DNA of 34,957 bases from Paracoccaceae bacterium (GCA_027045905.1 JALTZY010000330.1:1-34957), one strand, 5' to 3'; shown: positions 1-8,849, numbered from the stretch's first letter. Numbers and translations are program-made. Notes: a model not told the origin generated them from the sequence alone.

Positions 1-2
1 CC

Positions 3-620
3 CCCACACCACTTTCGCCCTCCGATCTGGGTGGGGCCAAGGCGCTCGCGGGCGAAGGCGCGGGGCTGGGCGAGGAGGCGGCCAAGGCGCGCGGCCGCCA
101 CCTGCACAAGCTCCTGGAGGTCCTGCCCGACCATGCGCGCGCCGACTGGCCCGACATCGCCCGCGCCCTGCTCGCCGAGACCGAAGCCGAAGACCGCGCC
201 ACCCTCCTGGCCGAGGCCGCCGCGCTTATCACCGACCCGGACCTGGCCCATGTCTTCGCCCCCGGCACGCTGGCCGAAGTCGATCTGCGTGCCCACCTGC
301 CCGCGCCCAACCCACAAGGCAGCCCCCTGCCCCTGCACGGCAGCATCGACCGGCTGATCGTCGGCGAGCGCGAAGTGACCGTCATCGACTTCAAGTCCAA
401 CGCCCTGGTGCCGCAAATGCCCGAGGAAGTGCCCGAGGGTATCCTGCGGCAAATGGGCGCGTATATGGAGGCAATTGCGCAGATTTTCCCTGATCGCGCG
501 GTGAAATGCGCTATCCTCTGGACAACAAAGGCACAATTGATGCCGATCCCGCCCGCGCTCGCTCGCGCCGCGCTGGCCGCCGCCCCGCCGCTCCTTGACG
601 GCGCTGGCCGGGCTACATAG
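3..620 (+). CDS. addA: AddA, double-strand break repair helicase-nuclease (3' end only)
   Basis: This is the C-terminal ~205 residues of a protein whose 5' part lies outside the window; the frame is open to the left edge. AddA is the helicase-nuclease subunit of the cytoplasmic AddAB complex, which resects double-strand breaks for RecA loading. The visible part is the RecB-like nuclease domain: an LSPSDLGGAK start, an RHLHKLLE histidine motif, GSIDRL, the catalytic DFKSN and the QMGAY motif, in the family order. The ORF track shows only the piece from an internal GTG at 375; the true frame continues upstream through the same register. trxA follows 36 bp downstream, an arrangement familiar in Rhodobacterales. 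Identity is firm; only the missing 5' part is unknown. Confidence 0.93.
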   Translation, partial: PTPLSPSDLGGAKALAGEGAGLGEEAAKARGRHLHKLLEVLPDHARADWPDIARALLAETEAEDRATLLAEAAALITDPDLAHVFAPGTLAEVDLRAHLPAPNPQGSPLPLHGSIDRLIVGEREVTVIDFKSNALVPQMPEEVPEGILRQMGAYMEAIAQIFPDRAVKCAILWTTKAQLMPIPPALARAALAAAPPLLDGAGRAT

Positions 621-656
621 GTTTGCCCCCGAACCGCAATGCCAAGGAGGTGCCTC

Positions 657-977
657 ATGGCCACCGTAGCTGTTACCGATGCCACCTTTGACGAGGAAGT
701 GCGCAATTCCGATATCCCGGTGATCGTCGATTTCTGGGCCGAATGGTGCGGCCCCTGCAAGCAGATCGGCCCGGCCCTGGAAGAACTGGCCGCCGAATAT
801 GCGGGCAAGGTGAAGATCGCCAAGGTCAACGTGGACGAAAACCCGAATTCCCCGGCCCAGTTCGGCGTGCGCGGAATCCCGACCCTGTTCATGTTCAAGA
901 ACGGCGAGGTCGTCTCCAACAAGGTCGGCGCCGCGCCCAAGGCGATGCTGAAAAGCTGGATCGAGGAAGCGCTCTGA
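657..977 (+). CDS. trxA: Thioredoxin 1
   Basis: A cytoplasmic thioredoxin of 106 residues, the usual length. It reduces protein disulfides using electrons from thioredoxin reductase. The active site WCGPC places the redox cysteines at 31 and 34, preceded by VDFWAEW. The cis-proline loop RGIPTLFMF and the buried VNVDEN strand are also present. The ORF track starts at an ATG at 639, but that codon lies just before the Shine-Dalgarno AAGGAGG (644-650). The ATG at 657 sits 6 nt beyond it and gives the canonical N-terminus [11 protein letters not shown]. The gene ends in a strong rho-independent terminator, so addA–trxA looks like the end of a transcription unit. Confidence 0.97.
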   Translation: MATVAVTDATFDEEVRNSDIPVIVDFWAEWCGPCKQIGPALEELAAEYAGKVKIAKVNVDENPNSPAQFGVRGIPTLFMFKNGEVVSNKVGAAPKAMLKSWIEEAL

Positions 978-1003
978 AATCATCGCTCGAAGTGCAGGAC
1001 TGA

Positions 1004-1028
1004 GCCCGGCCCCGCGGCCGGGCTTTTT
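1004..1028 (+). terminator. Rho-independent terminator of trxA
   Basis: A perfect 8-bp stem GCCCGGCC/GGCCGGGC with the loop CCGC is followed directly by TTTTT. It lies 26 bp after the trxA stop. It separates trxA from the convergent response-regulator gene. Confidence 0.92.
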
Positions 1029-1032
1029 CCTT

Positions 1033-1060
1033 TCCGTGGCGCCGGGTCCGTGGCGCCGGG
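1033..1060. repeat. Perfect 14-bp tandem duplication
   Basis: TCCGTGGCGCCGGG occurs twice head to tail (1033-1046 and 1047-1060). It lies between the trxA terminator and the 3' end of the response-regulator gene. No function is evident; replication slippage is the simplest origin. Confidence 0.85.
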
Positions 1061-1062
1061 GC

Positions 1063-1764
1063 TCACCCCCAGCGCACCTCTCCCAGGAAGATGTAGCCGG
1101 CGCCGTAGATGGTCTTGATCAGGCGCGGATTCTTCGGGTCTTCGCCGAGCTTGGTGCGCAGGCGCGAGATGCGTACATCCATGGCCCGGTCGAAGCTTTC
1201 CGACGCCATGCCGCCGAGGCGCTCCTGCATGTACTGGCGCGAGATCAGCCGCCGCGGCGCTTCGAGAAACAGCCGCAGCACCTCGCCTTCGGCATGGCTG
1301 AAGGCCGTTTCCCTTCCGTTGCTGTCTTCGAGCACATAGCGGTCGAAATGGGCGGTCCAGCCGTTGAAATGGGCGGTGTTGGCCGTATCCGCGGCGGGGC
1401 GGGCCTTGCGCAGACGGGCGCGTACACGGGCCACGACCTCGGCGGGCTCGAAGGGCTTGATGATATAGTCGTCGGCGCCGAGCTCCAGCCCGGTTACCCG
1501 GTCCTGCACCTGAGCGCGGCCCGAGATGATGATGATCGAGGCCCCGCTTTCCAGCGCCAGCCGGTGCACCAGCGTCAGCCCGTCGCGATCCGGCAGGCCC
1601 AGGTCCACGAGGCAGACATCCGGGGCCGAGCTTTTCAGCGCCGCCTCGAATTCGGTCGCGCGGCCGAAGGAGACGGTGCGAAACCCCGCCTCCTCCAGCG
1701 CCTCGGCCAGCATCAGGCGGATCTGCGGCTCGTCGTCGAGAATGGCGATCAGCGGGCGGCTCAT
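1063..1764 (-). CDS. OmpR/PhoB-type response regulator
   Basis: A cytoplasmic transcription factor of 233 residues. The receiver domain (about 4-118) has the acidic pair DD at 10-11, the phospho-acceptor aspartate D54 in LVDLGLPDRDG, S81 and K103 in IIKPF. A winged-helix DNA-binding domain (about 138-229) ends in the typical TIYGAGYIF strand. The ATGA start overlaps the stop of the upstream hybrid kinase by 4 bp, so the two are translationally coupled and very likely cognate. The linker carries a duplicated TAHF motif encoded by a 12-nt direct repeat. The regulated genes cannot be told from the sequence; the divergently transcribed transport operon is one possibility. The subfamily is clear, the signal and regulon are not. 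Confidence 0.93.
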   Translation of the reverse strand: MSRPLIAILDDEPQIRLMLAEALEEAGFRTVSFGRATEFEAALKSSAPDVCLVDLGLPDRDGLTLVHRLALESGASIIIISGRAQVQDRVTGLELGADDYIIKPFEPAEVVARVRARLRKARPAADTANTAHFNGWTAHFDRYVLEDSNGRETAFSHAEGEVLRLFLEAPRRLISRQYMQERLGGMASESFDRAMDVRISRLRTKLGEDPKNPRLIKTIYGAGYIFLGEVRWG

Positions 1765-3683
1765 GCGCTCAGCTCCCTGGCGAGAAAGGCGGCAAGTTCG
1801 CCCTGAGTAAACGGTTTCTGCAGGATGGGAAAGGCGGCATCGGCGCGGCGCCGGTCGCCGGGGGGCAGCGAGGTCATCAGGCAGGCCGTGGCGGTGGCGC
1901 CTTCGCGGCGCAGGCGGGCAAGCAGCGCATCGCCCGACATCTCGCCGCCGAGGTTGATGTCCGAAAGGATCAGCCCGATTCCGCCGATCCCGGCCAGAAA
2001 CAGCGCCTCCTCCGCGCTGGTCGCCTCGATCACCTGATGACCGAGAGCGATCAGCATTTCGCGCACGCTTTCGCGGATCTCGTCACTGTCCTCGACCAGC
2101 AGCACAAGGCGCGGGGCGGGCTGGGCGTCGGCGTGGCGCAGGGGCAGGCGCAGGGTGACCCGGGCACCGCCTTCGGGGCGGTTGTCCAGCCGGATCTGGC
2201 CGCCGGCCAGCTTGGTCTGGTCGAACACCATCGAAAGCCCCAGCCCCGAGCCCTCGCCGCCCTTGGTCGAGAAGAACGGCTCCAGCGCGTGCTCCAGCGC
2301 CTCGTTGGAAAAGCCGGGGCCGGTATCGGTGACGGTGATCTCCAGCCAGGTGCCGCGCAGGGCGCTGACCGCAATGGCGATCCGCCCCGGCCCGGCGCCG
2401 ATGGCGTCGCGGGCGTTGAGGATCAGGTTCAGCACCATGTCCTGCAGCGCGCCGGGGTCGAGCATGACCTGCTCCGGCAGGGGGGAGAGGTGCATCTCGA
2501 GCCGGACCCCGGCCGGCAGCGAGGGGGTGGCGAGGGTGCGCAGGTCTTCGAACAGAGCCGCCAGGTCGGTGGGCTCAGGGTGCATTTCGCGCCGGCCCGT
2601 GACCGAGGCGATGCGCTCGAGCAGCACCCCGCCGCGCCGCGCCGCGCCGGTGGTGGCGGCCACGAGTTCGCGGACGCGCTCGGGCAGCTCCATCCGCGAC
2701 AGGCGCGCCTGCAGGCCGAGGATGATGGTCAGCAGATTCGAGAAGTCATGCGCCAGCCCCGAGGTAAGCTGGGCGGCCAGTTCGCGCTTGCGGGTCTGGT
2801 TCAGCGCCTCGCGCGCCTGGGCCTCTTCGGTGATGTCCATGGACAGGATATAGACCCCGCGCACCGCCCCGCCGCCTTCCTCCTGGTCCGGGGTGAATGC
2901 CACGCGGATGCGCCGGCCGGTGGGGTCATGGTTGAACTCGGTGACGCTGGCCTCGCCCTTCAGGGCACGTTCGAAAAAGGGCAGGATGCGCGAAAACGCC
3001 TCCTCGCCCAGCGCCTCGCGCGCGTGCAGGCCGAGGATGTTTTCCGGTCGGCCGGGGATGACGCTGGCGAGCTTGCGGTTGGAAAAGGTATAGCGCAGGT
3101 CCGGGTCGAGCCGGGCGATGTGGGCCGGCATCATCTCGGTGGTCAGGCGGGTGCGGCTCTCCATCTCGCTCAATTGGCGTGAGGTCTCCTCGAGCGCGGC
3201 ATTGGTGGCGGCGAGGGTGCGGTTGGCCCGGGCAAGCTCCTCGGTGTAAGCCAGCACCTGCTCGCTCAGCTCTTCGGAACGCGCCCTGAGCAGGGCTTCC
3301 TGGCGCTTGATGCCGGTAATGTCGGTATAGACCGCGACCCAGCCGCCCTGCGGAAGCGGGCTGCCCTCGACCGAGATCACCCGCCCGTTGGCCCGTATGC
3401 GCTCCATGTAATGCGGCTCGAAGGCCAGCGCCTGATCCACCTTTTCCTGCACGAAGGCATCGTGGTCCGCCACCGCACCGTATTCGCCCTGTTCCACCAG
3501 GTAGCGGATGGTGTCGGCAAAGGGGGTGCCCGGCGCCACCAGCCTGTCGGGCAGGGCGAACATCTCCTGGAAGCGGCGGTTGACCACCACCAGCCGCAAA
3601 TCGCTGTCATAGATCGACAGCGCCTGCTGGATCAGGTTCAGCCCGGCCTGGGTCAGGGCGGCGATGTCGGTCTTTCGCGCCAA
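1761..3683 (-). CDS. Soluble PAS-PAS hybrid sensor histidine kinase with C-terminal receiver
   Basis: A cytoplasmic sensor kinase. Numbered from the TTG at 3701 used in the ORF track, the order is: PAS domain (~20-130, of the PAS_7 kind), coiled coil (~135-185), second PAS (~190-295), phospho-acceptor helix with H318 in GLAHDFSN, HATPase domain (~410-520) with NLILNARDA, DTGPGFS, PFFSTK and GSGLGLSM, and a receiver (~531-646) with D581 and K629. No membrane segment is visible, so the ligand or redox signal must be intracellular. I prefer the TTG at 3683 as start because GAGGAGG lies 5 nt upstream; the track's TTG at 3701 has no good ribosome site. The next gene is its response regulator. The internal receiver suggests a phosphorelay or feedback step. 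Confidence 0.9.
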   Translation of the reverse strand: MARKTDIAALTQAGLNLIQQALSIYDSDLRLVVVNRRFQEMFALPDRLVAPGTPFADTIRYLVEQGEYGAVADHDAFVQEKVDQALAFEPHYMERIRANGRVISVEGSPLPQGGWVAVYTDITGIKRQEALLRARSEELSEQVLAYTEELARANRTLAATNAALEETSRQLSEMESRTRLTTEMMPAHIARLDPDLRYTFSNRKLASVIPGRPENILGLHAREALGEEAFSRILPFFERALKGEASVTEFNHDPTGRRIRVAFTPDQEEGGGAVRGVYILSMDITEEAQAREALNQTRKRELAAQLTSGLAHDFSNLLTIILGLQARLSRMELPERVRELVAATTGAARRGGVLLERIASVTGRREMHPEPTDLAALFEDLRTLATPSLPAGVRLEMHLSPLPEQVMLDPGALQDMVLNLILNARDAIGAGPGRIAIAVSALRGTWLEITVTDTGPGFSNEALEHALEPFFSTKGGEGSGLGLSMVFDQTKLAGGQIRLDNRPEGGARVTLRLPLRHADAQPAPRLVLLVEDSDEIRESVREMLIALGHQVIEATSAEEALFLAGIGGIGLILSDINLGGEMSGDALLARLRREGATATACLMTSLPPGDRRRADAAFPILQKPFTQGELAAFLARELSA

Positions 3684-3701
3684 GAATGCCTCCTCGGCCA
3701 A

Positions 3702-3882
3702 TCGCTACCACCGCTTCCGGGCCGGGAAAAGCCCCGGCTGAGGCTGGTGCGCCTGTAACAATTCGTTAGAATTGCGAAAAACTGCGGCAAATTTTGCCGC
3801 GCAAGCATATAGTCGGCTTGCGATACTCAAGAGAATCGCTCAAGCGATCGGGTGCGCCCAAACGGCGTGGGGAGGAAAAGAC
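3702..3882. promoter_or_regulatory. Divergent control region with three inverted repeats
   Basis: This 181-bp gap lies between the minus-strand kinase and the plus-strand acyl-CoA synthetase operon. It holds three perfect inverted repeats: CAATTC-4-GAATTG (3759-3774), GCGGCAAA-1-TTTGCCGC (3784-3800) and ATCGCT-2-AGCGAT (3835-3848). A TATAGT at 3808-3813 could be a -10 box for the operon, but no good -35 is seen at the right distance. The region is more AT-rich than the flanking genes. These are plausible operator sites; the binding protein is not known. Confidence 0.55.
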
Positions 3883-5862
3883 GTGGCTGACGCAAATGCG
3901 GACAAGGGGCTGCCGCCCTCGATTCCGGCGCTTCTGGAGCGCAATGCGGAGAAATTTGCCGACCGGCCGGCCTATCGCGAAAAGGAATTCGGCATCTGGC
4001 AACAATGGAGCTGGGCCGAGGCGCGCGAAGAGATCACCAATCTGGCGCTGGGGCTGTTGATCCTCGGGATCGAGCGCGGCGACCATGTAGCGATCATCGG
4101 CCGCAACCGTCCGGCCCATTACTGGGCCATGGTGGCCGCGCAGATGTGCGGGGCGGTGCCGGTGCCTGTCTATCAGGACTCGGTGGCCGAAGAGATGGCC
4201 TATGTGCTCGACCATTGCCATGCGCGCTTTGTCATCTGCGGCGATCAGGAGCAGGTGGACAAGGTGATCGAGGTGCAGGAAAAGGTGCACCACATCGAGC
4301 ATGTTATCTATTACGACAAGCGCGGGATGCGCAAATACGACCACACGCATCTGCACTGGTATCACACGGTACAGGAAGAGGGGCGCGTCGCCCATGAGCG
4401 GGTGGAAAGGGAGCTTGAAAAGCGCCGTAGCGAACTCACGCTCGATTCCACCTGTGTGATGCTCTATACGTCGGGCACCACCGGCAAGCCCAAGGGCGTG
4501 GTGCTTTCGAACCGCAACATCATTGTCAGCTCGAAGAACTCGGCCGAATTCGACAACCTGACCGAAAGGGAAGACATTCTCGCCTATCTGCCCATGGCCT
4601 GGGTGGGAGATTTCATCTTTTCGGTGGGCCAGGCCTATTGGTGCGGCTTCTGCGTCAACTGCCCGGAGAGCCAGGACACGATGATGACCGATCTGCGCGA
4701 GATCGGGCCCACCTATTATTTCGCCCCGCCGCGGGTATTCGAGACCCAGCTGACCGGCGTGATGATCCGCATGGAGGATGCCGGGCGGTTCAAGAAATGG
4801 CTGTTTCGCCATTACATGGAGCTTGCCAAAAGGGTCGGCCCGGCGATCCTCGACGGCCGGCCGGTGGGCGCCATGGACCGGCTGCGCTACCGGCTGGGCG
4901 AGCTGTTCATCTACGGTCCGCTGAAGAACACGCTCGGCCTCAGCCGGGTGCGCGTGGGCTATACGGCAGGCGAGGCGATCGGGCCGGAGATCTTCGAATT
5001 CTACCGCTCGCTGGGGATCAACCTCAAGCAGCTCTACGGCCAGACCGAGGCGACCGTGTTCATCACCGTGCAGCCCGATGGCGAGGTGCGCCCGGATACG
5101 GTGGGGGTGCCTGCGCCGGGGGTCGAGGTGAGGATCGCCGACAATGGCGAGATCTTCTACCGCTCGCCCGGCGTCTTCGTCGAATATTACCAGAACCCGG
5201 AGAGCACCGCCTCGACCAAGGATGCAGAGGGCTGGGTGGCCACGGGCGATGCGGGCTTCTTCGAGGAAAGCACCGGCCATCTGCGCATCATCGACCGGGC
5301 CAAGGATGTGGGCAAGATGGCCGATGGCAGCCTGTTCGCGCCGAAATACGTGGAGAACAAGCTCAAATTCTACCCCGACATCCTCGAGGCGGTGGTATTC
5401 GGCGACGGGCGCGAGATGTGCACCGCTTTCATCAATATCGACCTTACCGCGGTGGGCAACTGGGCCGAGCGCAACAATATCGCCTATGCCTCCTATCAGG
5501 AGCTTGCCGGACATCCGCAGGTGCTCGAGACCATCAAGGCCCATGTGGAGGAGGTGAACCGCTCCGTGGCGCAGGACGAGATGCTCTCGGGCTGCCAGAT
5601 CCACCGCTTCCTGGTGCTGCACAAGGAGCTTGATGCCGATGACGGCGAGATGACCCGCACCCGCAAGGTGCGCCGGGTCGTCGTGGCCGACAAATACGCC
5701 GATCTGATCGACGCGCTCTATTCCGGCAGAAGCGAGCAATATACCGAAACCGAAGTGACCTATGAAGACGGCCGCAAGGGCAAGATCTGCGCTACGCTGA
5801 AAATCGTGGATGCCAAGGTCTTCGAGGTCGCCGGGGCCGGGGGGAAGGTGGCTGCACAATGA
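3883..5862 (+). CDS. Long-chain-type acyl-CoA synthetase (AMP-binding)
   Basis: An ATP-dependent acid:CoA ligase of about 659 residues, the size of bacterial long-chain acyl-CoA synthetases. It would convert a carboxylic acid to its CoA thioester through an acyl-adenylate. It has the phosphate loop TSGTTGKPKGVV, the YGQTEA adenine motif, GWVATGDAGF, IDRAKD and the C-terminal lysine in TRTRKVRR, so it looks catalytically complete. I chose GTG 3883, 7 nt after GGGAGG, over the track's start at 3772, which would translate through the palindromic control region. It is the first gene of a tight operon with a Liv-type ABC transporter and overlaps livG by 4 bp. This suggests that it activates the imported acid. 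The chain type of the substrate is not decidable from sequence. Confidence 0.9.
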   Translation: MADANADKGLPPSIPALLERNAEKFADRPAYREKEFGIWQQWSWAEAREEITNLALGLLILGIERGDHVAIIGRNRPAHYWAMVAAQMCGAVPVPVYQDSVAEEMAYVLDHCHARFVICGDQEQVDKVIEVQEKVHHIEHVIYYDKRGMRKYDHTHLHWYHTVQEEGRVAHERVERELEKRRSELTLDSTCVMLYTSGTTGKPKGVVLSNRNIIVSSKNSAEFDNLTEREDILAYLPMAWVGDFIFSVGQAYWCGFCVNCPESQDTMMTDLREIGPTYYFAPPRVFETQLTGVMIRMEDAGRFKKWLFRHYMELAKRVGPAILDGRPVGAMDRLRYRLGELFIYGPLKNTLGLSRVRVGYTAGEAIGPEIFEFYRSLGINLKQLYGQTEATVFITVQPDGEVRPDTVGVPAPGVEVRIADNGEIFYRSPGVFVEYYQNPESTASTKDAEGWVATGDAGFFEESTGHLRIIDRAKDVGKMADGSLFAPKYVENKLKFYPDILEAVVFGDGREMCTAFINIDLTAVGNWAERNNIAYASYQELAGHPQVLETIKAHVEEVNRSVAQDEMLSGCQIHRFLVLHKELDADDGEMTRTRKVRRVVVADKYADLIDALYSGRSEQYTETEVTYEDGRKGKICATLKIVDAKVFEVAGAGGKVAAQ

Positions 5863-6680
5863 CCGACATGAATGCCGAAAGCTACGTCACCGAAGACGGC
5901 CGCACCATCGGCGGCGTGATCATGGAGATGAAGAACATCACCCTGCGCTTCGGCGGGGTGACGGCGATCCAGGACATTTCCTTCGATATACGCGAAGGCG
6001 AGATTCGCGCCATCATCGGTCCCAACGGCGCCGGCAAGTCCTCGATGCTGAACGTGATCAGCGGCTTTTATGTGCCCCAGGAGGGCGAGGTCTGGTTCCG
6101 CGGCCGGCGCCGGGCGAAGATGAAGCCCTATCAGGTGGCGCGCCAGGGCATCGCCCGCACCTTTCAGAACATCGCCCTGTTCGAGGGGATGAGCGTGCTG
6201 GACAACGTGATGACCGGGCGACTGACCAGGATGAAGACCGGGCTGGCGGCCCAGGCGCTCTGGTTCGGCCGTGCCGAGAGAGAAGAGATCGAGCACCGCG
6301 AGAAGGTGGAGAAGATCATCGACTTTCTGGAGATCCAGGCGATCCGCAAGACACCCGTGGGTCGCCTGCCCTACGGGCTGAAGAAGCGGGTCGAGCTGGC
6401 CCGCGCCCTGGCCGCCGAGCCCGCGCTTCTGCTGCTGGACGAGCCGATGGCGGGCATGAATGTCGAGGAAAAGGAGGACATGAGCCGCTTCATCCTCGAC
6501 GTGAACGACGAGTTCGGCACCACGATCTGCCTGATCGAGCACGACATGGGCGTGGTGATGGACCTCTCCGACCGGGTCGTGGTCATGGATTACGGCAAGA
6601 AGATCGGTGACGGCACCCCGGATGAGGTGCGCAACAACCAGGCGGTGATCGACGCCTATCTGGGGGTGGCCCATGACTGA
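5859..6680 (+). CDS. livG: Branched-chain amino acid-type ABC transporter ATPase LivG
   Basis: A cytoplasmic ATPase subunit of a HAAT-family importer, 273 residues. Walker A is GPNGAGKS, the signature region is LPYGLKKRVELARAL, Walker B is LLLLDEP, and the switch histidine lies in LIEHDMG. The LivG-type ending DEVRNNQAVIDAYLG is present. The start ATG overlaps the stop of the acyl-CoA synthetase gene (ATGA), showing translational coupling of ligase and transporter. The signature motif is the looser LPYG form often seen in LivG rather than LSGG. The transported substrate is probably an organic acid rather than an amino acid, given the neighbouring CoA ligases; that is inference. Confidence 0.92.
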   Translation: MTDMNAESYVTEDGRTIGGVIMEMKNITLRFGGVTAIQDISFDIREGEIRAIIGPNGAGKSSMLNVISGFYVPQEGEVWFRGRRRAKMKPYQVARQGIARTFQNIALFEGMSVLDNVMTGRLTRMKTGLAAQALWFGRAEREEIEHREKVEKIIDFLEIQAIRKTPVGRLPYGLKKRVELARALAAEPALLLLDEPMAGMNVEEKEDMSRFILDVNDEFGTTICLIEHDMGVVMDLSDRVVVMDYGKKIGDGTPDEVRNNQAVIDAYLGVAHD

Positions 6681-6712
6681 ACCGAAGCAACAATCCAAGC
6701 GCGGAGGCGCCG

Positions 6713-7699
6713 ATGCCTGAACAATTCCTGTGGGCCATGGAAGTCATGCTCAACGGCCTCATGGCCGGGGTGCTCTATGCGCTCGTGGCGCTGGGCTTCG
6801 TGCTGATCTTCAAGGCGTCCGGCGTGTTCAACTACGCCCAGGGCGTGATGGCGCTGTTCGCGGCGATGACTCTGGTGGGGCTTCAGAAGGGTCAGGTGCC
6901 CTTCGCACATCTGATCAATACGATCTTCGGAACCGATGTGCACAAGTTCGGCTGGGAACTGGCGCCCTGGCTGGCGATATTGCTGACCGCCGGGGTCATG
7001 GTGCTGTTTGCCTGGCTGGTGCAGAGATTCATCCTTCAGCATCTGGTCAACCAGCCCGACATCATCCTGTTCATGGCGACAATCGGGCTGGCCTATTTCA
7101 TGGAGGGCTTTGCCGATCTGATGTGGGGCGCCGATATCAAGACGCTGGATATCGGCCTGCCCCAGGGGGTCAATGCCTGGATCGACGAAACCACGTTCAA
7201 TCTGTTCGGCTATGGCTTCTTCATCGACAATCTCGACATCGCGGCGACCATCGTGGCGGCGCTGCTGGTGGTGGCGCTGGTGCTGTTCAGCCAGTACACC
7301 AAGCAGGGCCGGGCCATGCGCGCGGTGGCCGATGATCACCAGGCGGCGCTGTCGGTGGGCATTTCGCTGCGCTTCATCTGGGTGATGGTCTGGTCGGTGG
7401 CCGGATTCGTGGCGCTTGTCGCCGGCATCATGTGGGGGGCCAAGTCCGGTGTGCAGTTCAGCCTCAGCCTGATCGCGCTGAAGGCGCTGCCGGTCCTGAT
7501 GCTGGGCGGGTTTACCTCGATCCCCGGTGCCATTGTCGGCGGGCTGATCATCGGCGTGGGCGAGAAGCTGTTCGAATTCCTCGTCGGTCCGCATATCGGC
7601 GGCGCCACGGAGAACTGGTTCGCCTATGTGCTGGCGCTCATTTTCCTCGTCTTCCGGCCGCAGGGGCTGTTTGGCGAAAAGATCATCGAGAGGGTCTGA
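6713..7699 (+). CDS. livH: ABC transporter permease LivH-type
   Basis: An inner-membrane permease of 328 residues with about eight hydrophobic segments. It starts with LNGLMAGVLYALVALGFVLIF and carries the family feature FNYAQGVMALFAAM after the first helices. The usual LivH coupling region (GRAMRAVADDHQAALSVGI) is intact and would dock on the ATPases. It ends in EKIIERV after a VFRPQGLFGE motif, a standard LivH C-terminus. The ATG at 6713 has GCGGAGG 6 nt upstream. livM begins 2 bp after the stop, so the two permeases are co-translated and should form a heterodimer. Confidence 0.93.
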   Translation: MPEQFLWAMEVMLNGLMAGVLYALVALGFVLIFKASGVFNYAQGVMALFAAMTLVGLQKGQVPFAHLINTIFGTDVHKFGWELAPWLAILLTAGVMVLFAWLVQRFILQHLVNQPDIILFMATIGLAYFMEGFADLMWGADIKTLDIGLPQGVNAWIDETTFNLFGYGFFIDNLDIAATIVAALLVVALVLFSQYTKQGRAMRAVADDHQAALSVGISLRFIWVMVWSVAGFVALVAGIMWGAKSGVQFSLSLIALKALPVLMLGGFTSIPGAIVGGLIIGVGEKLFEFLVGPHIGGATENWFAYVLALIFLVFRPQGLFGEKIIERV

Positions 7700-7701
7700 C
7701 C

Positions 7702-8778
7702 ATGATTTATCGTGAAGCCGGGGATTTCAAGACTTCCTACCGCGAGGACAGCCAGACCTTTCCCATCAAGCTGGACCGGCGCGCCTACTGGACGCTGATG
7801 GTGGTGGCCTTTGCCGTCGTGCCCTTCGTCATCAACGATTACTGGGCGAATGCGGTGCTGCTGCCCTTCCTGATCTATGCGATCGCGGCGCTGGGGCTCA
7901 ATATCCTGACCGGCTATGCGGGCCAGGTCAGCCTGGGCACCGGCGGCTTCATGGCCGTGGGGGCCTATGCGGCCTACAAGCTGATGACCGCCTTTCCCGA
8001 TGTGCCGATTCTGTTTCATGTCCTGATCGCCGGCGCCATCACCGCGCTGGTGGGCATGGCCTTCGGTCTACCGAGCCTGCGCATCAAGGGCTTCTATCTG
8101 GCGGTGGCGACGCTGGCGGCGCAGTTCTTCCTTGTCTGGCTGTTCAACAAGGTGCCATGGTTCTTCAACTATTCCGCCTCGGGCATGATCAACGCCCCCG
8201 AGCGCACCATGTTCGGCGCCGCGATCACCGGGGCCGAGGCCTCGGCCCCGGCGCGCTACCTGTTCTGCCTGATCCTGACCGTGGCGCTGGCATGGATCGC
8301 CCGCAATCTCACGCGCGGCTCGGTGGGGCGCAAGTGGATGGCGATTCGCGACATGGACATCGCCGCCGAGATCATCGGGGTGAATCCGCTGACCGCCAAG
8401 CTGTCGGCCTTTGCCGTGTCGAGCTTCTTCATCGGCGTTGCCGGGGCGCTGCTGTTCGCGGTCTATCTGGGCGCGGTCGAGGTGGGCGAGGCCTTCGGCA
8501 TCCAGAAGAGCTTCCTGATTCTGTTCATGATCATCATCGGCGGACTGGGCTCGATCTTCGGCTCCTTTGCCGGCGCAGCCTTCATGGTGCTGATGCCGGT
8601 GCTGCTGAAGAACGTGCTGGTTGACGGCTTCGGCTGGGCCACGGACCTGGCGGCGCATTTCCAGTTCATGATCGTGGGCGCGCTGATCATCGTCTTTCTG
8701 GTATTCGAGCCGCATGGCCTGGCCCAGCTGTGGCGTCTGGCCAAGGAAAAACTGAGACTCTGGCCCTTCCCGCACTGA
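7702..8778 (+). CDS. livM: ABC transporter permease LivM-type
   Basis: The second inner-membrane permease, 358 residues. A soluble N-terminus of roughly 30 residues comes before the first membrane helix. The LivM landmark ILTGYAGQVSLGTGGFMAVGAYAAY is spread over the third and fourth segments. The coupling helix region includes GRKWMAIRDMDIAAEIIGVNP, and the end has FLVFEPHGLAQLW. The track ORF begins far upstream at 7432 inside livH; the ATG at 7702, just after the livH stop, gives the correct protein. The hydrophobic pattern and motif order leave little doubt about the family. Confidence 0.93.
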   Translation: MIYREAGDFKTSYREDSQTFPIKLDRRAYWTLMVVAFAVVPFVINDYWANAVLLPFLIYAIAALGLNILTGYAGQVSLGTGGFMAVGAYAAYKLMTAFPDVPILFHVLIAGAITALVGMAFGLPSLRIKGFYLAVATLAAQFFLVWLFNKVPWFFNYSASGMINAPERTMFGAAITGAEASAPARYLFCLILTVALAWIARNLTRGSVGRKWMAIRDMDIAAEIIGVNPLTAKLSAFAVSSFFIGVAGALLFAVYLGAVEVGEAFGIQKSFLILFMIIIGGLGSIFGSFAGAAFMVLMPVLLKNVLVDGFGWATDLAAHFQFMIVGALIIVFLVFEPHGLAQLWRLAKEKLRLWPFPH

Positions 8779-8849
8779 CGGGCAGGCGACAAGGAGGGCG
8801 TGCCTTGACGAAGGTGCGCGATTTGCAAAACCTAGGGAGGAGCAAGCAA

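Noticed and set aside
3766-5859. A 697-residue minus-strand ORF antisense to the acyl-CoA synthetase
   Set aside because: It is a mirror of the GC-rich codon pattern: histidine/leucine/aspartate-rich, no domain motif, while the plus strand encodes a complete AMP-binding enzyme.
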